Assembly: GCA_000721275.1 (NCBI GenBank)
Contig: JOFO01000097.1
Span: 1-8,982 of the forward strand
Direction of reading: 5' to 3'
Source of the DNA: Microtetraspora glauca
GTDB lineage: Bacteria > Actinomycetota > Actinomycetes > Streptomycetales > Streptomycetaceae
Length of the DNA stretch: 8,982 nucleotides
Below are positions 5,671 to 8,982 of this stretch, piece after piece. Numbering within the stretch: the first letter of the stretch is position 1; each line of letters begins with the position of its first letter. The notes below the pieces were generated by a model that worked only from the letters and a program-made list of their open reading frames with translations, was not told the origin of the DNA and searched no databases. Made by a program: the position numbers and the translations under genes.

Positions 5671-7899
5671 CTACCAGGACTCCGCCACCCGCGCGTCCAC
5701 CGCGAAGACCGACCCGTCCGGCGCCGTCCCGAACACCCGGTCCCCCGCCACCAGCGGCGCCGGCACCCGCGTCGCGTACCCGAGCCGCCCGTTCCGCATC
5801 CGCGGCCGGGTCTGCCCCACGACCGCGCCCCGCGCGGTGTCCACGGCGAGCAGCCGCCCGTCCGCCGCCGACAGGTACAGCCGCTCGTCCGGACCGAGGA
5901 CCGGCACGGAGACGTTCGACGCCCCCGTCTCCAGCTCCCACAGCCGGCCGCCCTTCTCCACCGCCGTGTCCAGCGCCAGCAGCCGCCCGTCCAGCGACAG
6001 CAGGTACACCACCGCACCCCGCAGGGCGATCCCGCTCAGGTGCATCCGCTCCTGCGTCCCGACCCGGCGCTCCCCGCCGGCCTCCGGCCCGCTGCCCGGG
6101 TCACCGGGCTCACCCGGCGCGAGCAGCACCAGACCGTCGACCAGATCGCCCTGGTACCGGGTGGCGAGCACCAGCGTCCCGTCCCCGGTCCGCCCCACCG
6201 GCGCCGCGTCCCCCGCCACCACCCGGCTCCACACGACCTCGCCCGTCGCCGGCAGCAGCGCCGCGATCCGGCTGCTCCGCCCGTCCGCCGCCGTCTCGGA
6301 CAGCGTCAGCAGCCCCGTCGGAGCGTCGTACGCGCCGAGCACCGGCGCCTCGAAACCGGCCGGCCGGCGCGCCCACCGCTCCGCCCCGGTCCGCGCGTCG
6401 ACCGCCCGCAGCGCGCCGCGCCCGTCGGACAGGACCACCACCGGCCCGGCCGGCCGGAACGTCTCCGGCACGTCCGCGCGCGCGGTCCAGCCCGGCGTCC
6501 CGTCCACGGCGGCGTACGCCCGCAGCGGACCCGGCTCCGCCGCCGCGCCGACCAGCGGGGCCTCCCCGCCGGCCAGCGGCACCGGCACGCCCGGCGGCTC
6601 CTCGCCGACCGGCCCGGTCCGCTTCCACAGGACCTCGCCCGTCCGCGGGTCGAGGCGGGCGAGCGCCACGCCCCGCGCCGTGCAGTACAGCGCGCCGGCC
6701 TCGTACGCGCAGGCGGGCGCGGCGGAGCCGCCGTACTCCTGCAGCGGGGTGTGCCAGCCGTCGAAGGAGGTCGCCACCTCGGCGGGGTGCGCGGGCCCGG
6801 TGGCCGCGGGCCGGGCCGGCGGGCGCAGCGCCGCGTACACCCCGGCCCCGGCGAGGACGAGCACGACGGCGGCGGTGACCGTGAGCCGCGGGGCGAACCG
6901 CGAGCGCCGGCGCCGCGCGGGCGGGGCGGCCCCGGCCGCCCGGGTCGTGGTGTCGCCGCCGGAGACGTCGGTCCCGGCGCCGGCGCGGTCGCCGGACCGC
7001 CCGTCCGGCGCGAACGGGTCGGCGGGCAGCACCGGCCGCCGCCGCTGTGCCGGTATGAACGCCTCGGCCTCGTACGACGGCGGCTTCAGGGCCGCCATGA
7101 TCTCGGCGGGCGTGGGCCGGTCGGCCGCCTCCTTCGCCAGGCAGCGCGCGACCAGCGGCGCCAGCTCGGCGGGCACCCCGCTGAGGTCCGGCTCGTCGTG
7201 GACCACCTGGTACGCCACGATGTACGGGCTGTCGGAGTCGAACGGGCCGTGGCCGGTCGCCGCGTGCACCAGGACCGAACCGAGCGCGAACACGTCGGCC
7301 GACGGCCCGACCTCGCGCGGCCGCTGGAACTGCTCCGGCGCCATGAACGGCGGCGAGCCGATCAGCTTCCCCGTCTCCGTGTGCAGGTCGCTGTCGACCG
7401 GCCGGGAGATCCCGAAGTCGATGACCTTGGGCCCGGAGTCGGTGAGGAGCACGTTGCTCGGCTTCAGGTCCCGGTGCACCACCCCCGCGCGGTGGATGTC
7501 GCGCAGCGCCTCGGCGAGCCCGGCGGTCAGCCTCCGCAGTTCGGCGGGGGAGAGCGGGCCGCGCTGGCGGACCTGGTCGGCGAGGGTGGGGCCGGGCACG
7601 TAGAGGGTCGCCATCCAGGGGCGCTCGGCGTCCGGGTCGGCGTCCACGACGGGCGCGGTGAAGGCGCCGCTGACCCGGCGGGCGGCGGCCACCTCCTGCC
7701 GGAACCGGGCCCGGAAGTCGGGGTCCTCGGCGTAGCGCGCGTGCACCACCTTCACGGCGAGCCGCAGCCCGGAGGGCGACGAGGCCAGGTGGACGACGCC
7801 CATCCCGCCCGCGCCGAGCACCGCCTGCAGCCGGTACTCCCCGGCGTACTCGGGCTCCTCGGCGCCCCGGCCGGCGTCGGTCCTGCTCAACGGCGGCAT
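5671..7899 (-). CDS. Membrane Ser/Thr protein kinase with extracytoplasmic PQQ-like beta-propeller
   Basis: A 742-residue Hanks-type kinase. The kinase domain (about 21-272) has the glycine loop GAGGMG (29-34), K50 in AVK, E69 in helix C, HRDLKPSN (142-149) with catalytic D144, DFG (161-163) and APE (187-189). T174 and T176 in the activation loop are likely autophosphorylation sites. A Pro/Arg-rich linker (272-338) ends in basic residues before one membrane helix (about 339-358). The outer part (about 370-742) has repeats of the LxAxDxxTGexxW type near 413, 460, 498, 545, 639, 683 and 730, consistent with a seven-bladed PQQ-like propeller, and two cysteines (C397, C406) that could form a disulfide. 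AfsK of S. coelicolor is also a kinase with PQQ-like repeats, but I do not claim orthology. The ATG at 7899 was preferred to an in-frame GTG at 7932 because GGGGG lies 6 nt upstream. Ligand and substrates are unknown. Confidence 0.93.
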   Translation of the reverse strand: MPPLSRTDAGRGAEEPEYAGEYRLQAVLGAGGMGVVHLASSPSGLRLAVKVVHARYAEDPDFRARFRQEVAAARRVSGAFTAPVVDADPDAERPWMATLYVPGPTLADQVRQRGPLSPAELRRLTAGLAEALRDIHRAGVVHRDLKPSNVLLTDSGPKVIDFGISRPVDSDLHTETGKLIGSPPFMAPEQFQRPREVGPSADVFALGSVLVHAATGHGPFDSDSPYIVAYQVVHDEPDLSGVPAELAPLVARCLAKEAADRPTPAEIMAALKPPSYEAEAFIPAQRRRPVLPADPFAPDGRSGDRAGAGTDVSGGDTTTRAAGAAPPARRRRSRFAPRLTVTAAVVLVLAGAGVYAALRPPARPAATGPAHPAEVATSFDGWHTPLQEYGGSAAPACAYEAGALYCTARGVALARLDPRTGEVLWKRTGPVGEEPPGVPVPLAGGEAPLVGAAAEPGPLRAYAAVDGTPGWTARADVPETFRPAGPVVVLSDGRGALRAVDARTGAERWARRPAGFEAPVLGAYDAPTGLLTLSETAADGRSSRIAALLPATGEVVWSRVVAGDAAPVGRTGDGTLVLATRYQGDLVDGLVLLAPGEPGDPGSGPEAGGERRVGTQERMHLSGIALRGAVVYLLSLDGRLLALDTAVEKGGRLWELETGASNVSVPVLGPDERLYLSAADGRLLAVDTARGAVVGQTRPRMRNGRLGYATRVPAPLVAGDRVFGTAPDGSVFAVDARVAESW

Positions 7900-7905
7900 C
7901 TCCCA

Positions 7906-7910
7906 CCCCC
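7906..7910 (-). promoter_or_regulatory. Shine-Dalgarno that decides the kinase start
   Basis: Minus-strand GGGGG followed by TGGGAG and the ATG at 7899 gives a normal 6-nt spacing. The alternative GTG at 7932, 11 codons upstream, has only GC-rich sequence and no purine-rich stretch before it. It also lies only 21 nt past the -10 box, leaving little room for a leader. Confidence 0.5.
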
Positions 7911-7953
7911 GTGTGGTTCCGCGTCCGTCCACGCGCGCGTGCGCGACGCGAGG

Positions 7954-7982
7954 AGCCTAGTCGATGGCCCCCGGGATGTCGG
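7954..7982 (-). promoter_or_regulatory. Probable promoter of the kinase gene
   Basis: On the minus strand CCGACA (7977-7982, four of six bases of TTGACA) and TAGGCT (7954-7959, fits TANNNT) are separated by 17 bp. The start of transcription would be near 7947, giving a leader of about 47 nt to the ATG at 7899. It overlaps the region upstream of the divergent SH3 promoter. Confidence 0.5.
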
Positions 7983-7992
7983 AGGAGCTTGC

Positions 7993-7998
7993 TAGCCT
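7993..7998 (+). promoter_or_regulatory. Probable -10 box of the SH3 gene promoter
   Basis: TAGCCT fits TANNNT and would start transcription near 8005, about 33 nt before the ATG at 8038. That leader includes the Shine-Dalgarno GGGGGAG (8024-8030). The -35 position is CCCGGG-like and not a match, so activation may need a regulator. The -10 lies 11 bp beyond the -35 of the divergent kinase promoter. Confidence 0.45.
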
Positions 7999-8037
7999 GC
8001 GCGCGTCGCACAGAGTGAAGCCAGGGGGAGAACCATC

Positions 8038-8292
8038 ATGACGGTGAAGTACTACCCGGTCGCACCGGGATACCGGCTCAACGTCCGGTCCGGCCCGAGC
8101 ACCCAGTACCCGGTGGTCCGGGTGCTCTCCGAGGGCGTGACCGTCCCGATCCACTGCCAGAAGACCGGGGAGTGGATCACCGGCCCGTACGGCACCACCC
8201 GCATCTGGGACAGCATCGCCCCGGGGCAGTACGTCTCCGACGCGTACGTGAAGACCGGCAGCGACGACTACGTGGCGCCGCGCTGCGCCTGA
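8038..8292 (+). CDS. Small bacterial SH3-domain protein without a signal peptide
   Basis: The 84-residue protein is almost entirely one bacterial SH3 domain. The hallmark LNVRSGPSTQYPVVRVL lies at 14-30, followed by the conserved GEW (44-46). Such domains normally bind cell-wall peptides in secreted or surface proteins. Here the domain begins within 10 residues of the N-terminus, leaving no room for a Sec or Tat signal or a membrane segment. Two cysteines (C40, C83) could form a disulfide if it is exported by another route. The ATG at 8038 follows GGGGGAG by 7 nt, so the start is well supported and an upstream start carrying a signal is unlikely. It diverges from the kinase gene with closely spaced promoters and precedes a small membrane protein by 49 bp. 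Its role is unknown; partnership with the kinase is inference. Confidence 0.85.
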   Translation: MTVKYYPVAPGYRLNVRSGPSTQYPVVRVLSEGVTVPIHCQKTGEWITGPYGTTRIWDSIAPGQYVSDAYVKTGSDDYVAPRCA

Positions 8293-8328
8293 GGACCTTC
8301 GCCTCGGCCGTTCCGGAGCCGCGCCGGG

Positions 8329-8334
8329 GATAAT
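8329..8334 (+). promoter_or_regulatory. -10 box of a leaderless promoter for the small membrane protein
   Basis: GATAAT differs by one base from the -10 consensus TATAAT and is followed by 7 nt and the GTG at 8342. No Shine-Dalgarno precedes that GTG. No -35 match is seen about 17-18 bp upstream. It lies in the 49-bp gap after the SH3 gene, so the membrane protein probably has its own transcript. Confidence 0.6.
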
Positions 8335-8341
8335 CGACCTC

Positions 8342-8848
8342 GTGAGCGAGGACAAGCAGACCCCCGGAACCGGCCCGAGCGGACCCCAGCCCGAGGAGAT
8401 CCGTTTCTTCGGGACGACGTGGGTCGACCACAGTGCCCACTACGGCCTGCGGCGCGCCGGCCTCGCGGCCGGCGCGCTCGCCGCCGCCGCGGCCGGTGCC
8501 TTCGTCCTGCGCTTCGCCTACCAGGGCCTCCAGGTCGCGGACGTGGGCGGCCTCGTGAACACGCTGGTCATCCTGATGTTCGCGATCTGCTCCGCCATCG
8601 CCTTCGCCAAGACCTGGGAGGGCTTCGGCCGCCGCCCCGCCGACCAGGCCCGCGAGGACTCCCTGAAGAGCCTCAAGGCCATCGGCTTCATCGGCGGCCT
8701 CCTCGCGTACGCGCTCCGCTGCCTCATGGAGGCCCCCGGCGAGAAGCTCCGCCGCGCCGAGTACGAGACGGCCCGCGCCCGCCACGAGAAGCGCCGCGGC
8801 GCCCGCACCGGCAACCCCGCCGCCCGCAAGAAGCCCAAGCGCTCCTGA
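8342..8848 (+). CDS. Small membrane protein of unknown function
   Basis: A 168-residue protein that I do not recognise as a characterised family. The N-terminal 36 residues are hydrophilic and Pro/Gly-rich, with an IRFFGTTWVDHSAHYGLRR segment just before the membrane. Two clear membrane helices follow (about 38-58 and 68-89), then a hydrophilic stretch and a weaker hydrophobic segment (113-125). The C-terminal tail (about 131-168) is strongly basic and probably cytoplasmic, with RHEKRRGAR and KKPKRS clusters that could contact nucleic acid or acidic lipids. The GTG start follows a -10 box by 7 nt, which fits a leaderless transcript. The Ala-rich third segment and basic tail argue against a transporter of the ten-helix EamA type. 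It is followed by a good hairpin terminator. Confidence 0.85.
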   Translation: MSEDKQTPGTGPSGPQPEEIRFFGTTWVDHSAHYGLRRAGLAAGALAAAAAGAFVLRFAYQGLQVADVGGLVNTLVILMFAICSAIAFAKTWEGFGRRPADQAREDSLKSLKAIGFIGGLLAYALRCLMEAPGEKLRRAEYETARARHEKRRGARTGNPAARKKPKRS

Positions 8849-8861
8849 CCCACCCCGCCCG

Positions 8862-8891
8862 AGCCCCCGCGCCCTCCTTGACGCGGGGGCT
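8862..8891 (+). terminator. Hairpin terminator after the small membrane protein gene
   Basis: AGCCCCCGCG (8862-8871) and CGCGGGGGCT (8882-8891) form a perfect 10-bp stem around a 10-nt loop, 13 bp after the stop codon, extendable by one G-T pair. It is followed by the pyrimidine-rich TCTCCGTCCCC but no true T-run. Confidence 0.75.
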
Positions 8892-8905
8892 TCTCCGTCC
8901 CCACT

Positions 8906-8923
8906 ATTCATCACATGATGAAT
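8906..8923. promoter_or_regulatory. 18-bp AT-rich palindrome over a start codon, candidate repressor operator
   Basis: ATTCATCA-CA-TGATGAAT has perfect 8-bp arms around two central bases and stands out as AT-rich in very GC-rich DNA. The right half contains the ATGATG at which the next gene appears to start. A protein bound here would cover the transcription or translation start. The size and dyad fit a dimeric helix-turn-helix repressor; a GntR/FadR- or MarR-type protein is a guess, since I cannot match the motif to a known regulator. Confidence 0.55.
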
Positions 8924-8982
8924 TACAGCGGGAAGGACCCCCGACCCCCCGACCCGAACCCCACCCCCACCCCCCTCGCGGG
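8915..8982 (+). CDS. Start of an unidentified rightward gene (truncated by the window edge)
   Basis: From tandem ATG codons at 8915 and 8918 the frame stays open to the window end (MMNYSGKDPRPPDPNPTPTP and on). Third codon positions are nearly all G or C, as in the neighbouring genes. The start lies inside an 18-bp palindrome and has no Shine-Dalgarno, so the transcript may be leaderless. The visible N-terminus is a Pro/Asp-rich, probably disordered tail, as often precedes a membrane transporter or a regulator, but nothing identifies the product. It begins after the terminator hairpin and so is a separate transcription unit. Confidence 0.45.
   Translation, partial: MMNYSGKDPRPPDPNPTPTPLA

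Noticed and set aside
3468..6017. An 849-codon minus-strand open frame across ilvD and the flanking terminator
   Set aside because: It runs through the ilvD coding sequence, the repeat array and the perfect hairpin, and the translation shows no family motif, only biased composition.
7900..7932. An upstream GTG start for the kinase at 7932
   Set aside because: No ribosome-binding sequence precedes it, whereas GGGGG is well placed before the ATG at 7899; it cannot be fully excluded.
7928..7940. TCCACGCGCGCGT, shared between the ilvD terminator (5641-5653) and the region before the kinase start
   Set aside because: A short CG-alternating word that recurs by chance at this GC content; the flanks differ.
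5623..8011. Long open frames on both strands over the kinase gene (plus 5623-7995 and 5837-7603, minus 6110-8011)
   Set aside because: They overlap a kinase whose frame has every catalytic motif and a full propeller; the alternatives are Arg/Pro/Ala/Gly-rich or Ser/Arg-rich shadows.
8936..8982. C-rich tract at the right end as a possible structured DNA element
   Set aside because: It reads as Pro/Thr/Asp codons with G/C third positions in the frame that starts at 8915, so coding bias explains it.

Overview
The window looks like a core chromosomal segment of a Streptomyces or a close relative. It has very high GC content, strong G/C bias at third codon positions, frequent GTG starts, no TTA codon that I noticed in the called genes, and proteins of typical streptomycete type. 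I see no mobile element, CRISPR array, tRNA or rRNA, and no clear sign of horizontal transfer.

Layout. The left edge carries the first 31 bases of a leftward gene of unknown function, then a complete leftward gene for a cysteine-rich unknown protein (107-1024). Diverging from it is a rightward group: a short Ppx/GppA-type phosphatase (1066-2010), a xylose-isomerase-like TIM-barrel protein (2121-2945) and a TetR-family regulator whose GTG start overlaps the TIM-barrel stop codon (2942-3556). As I recall it, Mycobacterium tuberculosis keeps the same core order: Rv0495c diverging from Rv0496 (Ppx1), with the TIM-barrel gene Rv0498 nearby. A GACCG-repeat stretch separates tetR from ilvD (3756-5609), which encodes the dihydroxy-acid dehydratase of branched-chain amino acid synthesis. 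A perfect 16-bp hairpin (5616-5652) separates ilvD from a convergent leftward gene for a membrane Ser/Thr kinase with an outer beta-propeller (5671-7899). Diverging from the kinase is a small SH3-domain protein (8038-8292), followed by a small membrane protein (8342-8848) and a terminator hairpin. At the right edge an 18-bp palindrome overlaps the start of a truncated rightward gene.

The clearest pattern beyond the genes is in the starts. Four genes (the Cys-rich protein, Ppx, TIM barrel and the small membrane protein) have a -10-like hexamer exactly 7 nt before the start codon and no Shine-Dalgarno sequence, so they are probably read from leaderless mRNAs. The partial gene at the left edge, ilvD, the kinase and the SH3 gene have ordinary Shine-Dalgarno sequences. 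Two of the leaderless promoters sit back to back within 41 bp, so that only one could be occupied at a time.

Functionally the genes suggest housekeeping metabolism (polyphosphate or alarmone turnover, branched-chain amino acids) next to an envelope-sensing kinase. I did not find a convincing new multi-gene system. The best leads are the Cys-rich protein with its shared promoter, the kinase/SH3 pair, and the operator-like palindromes at 3555-3571 and 8906-8923.
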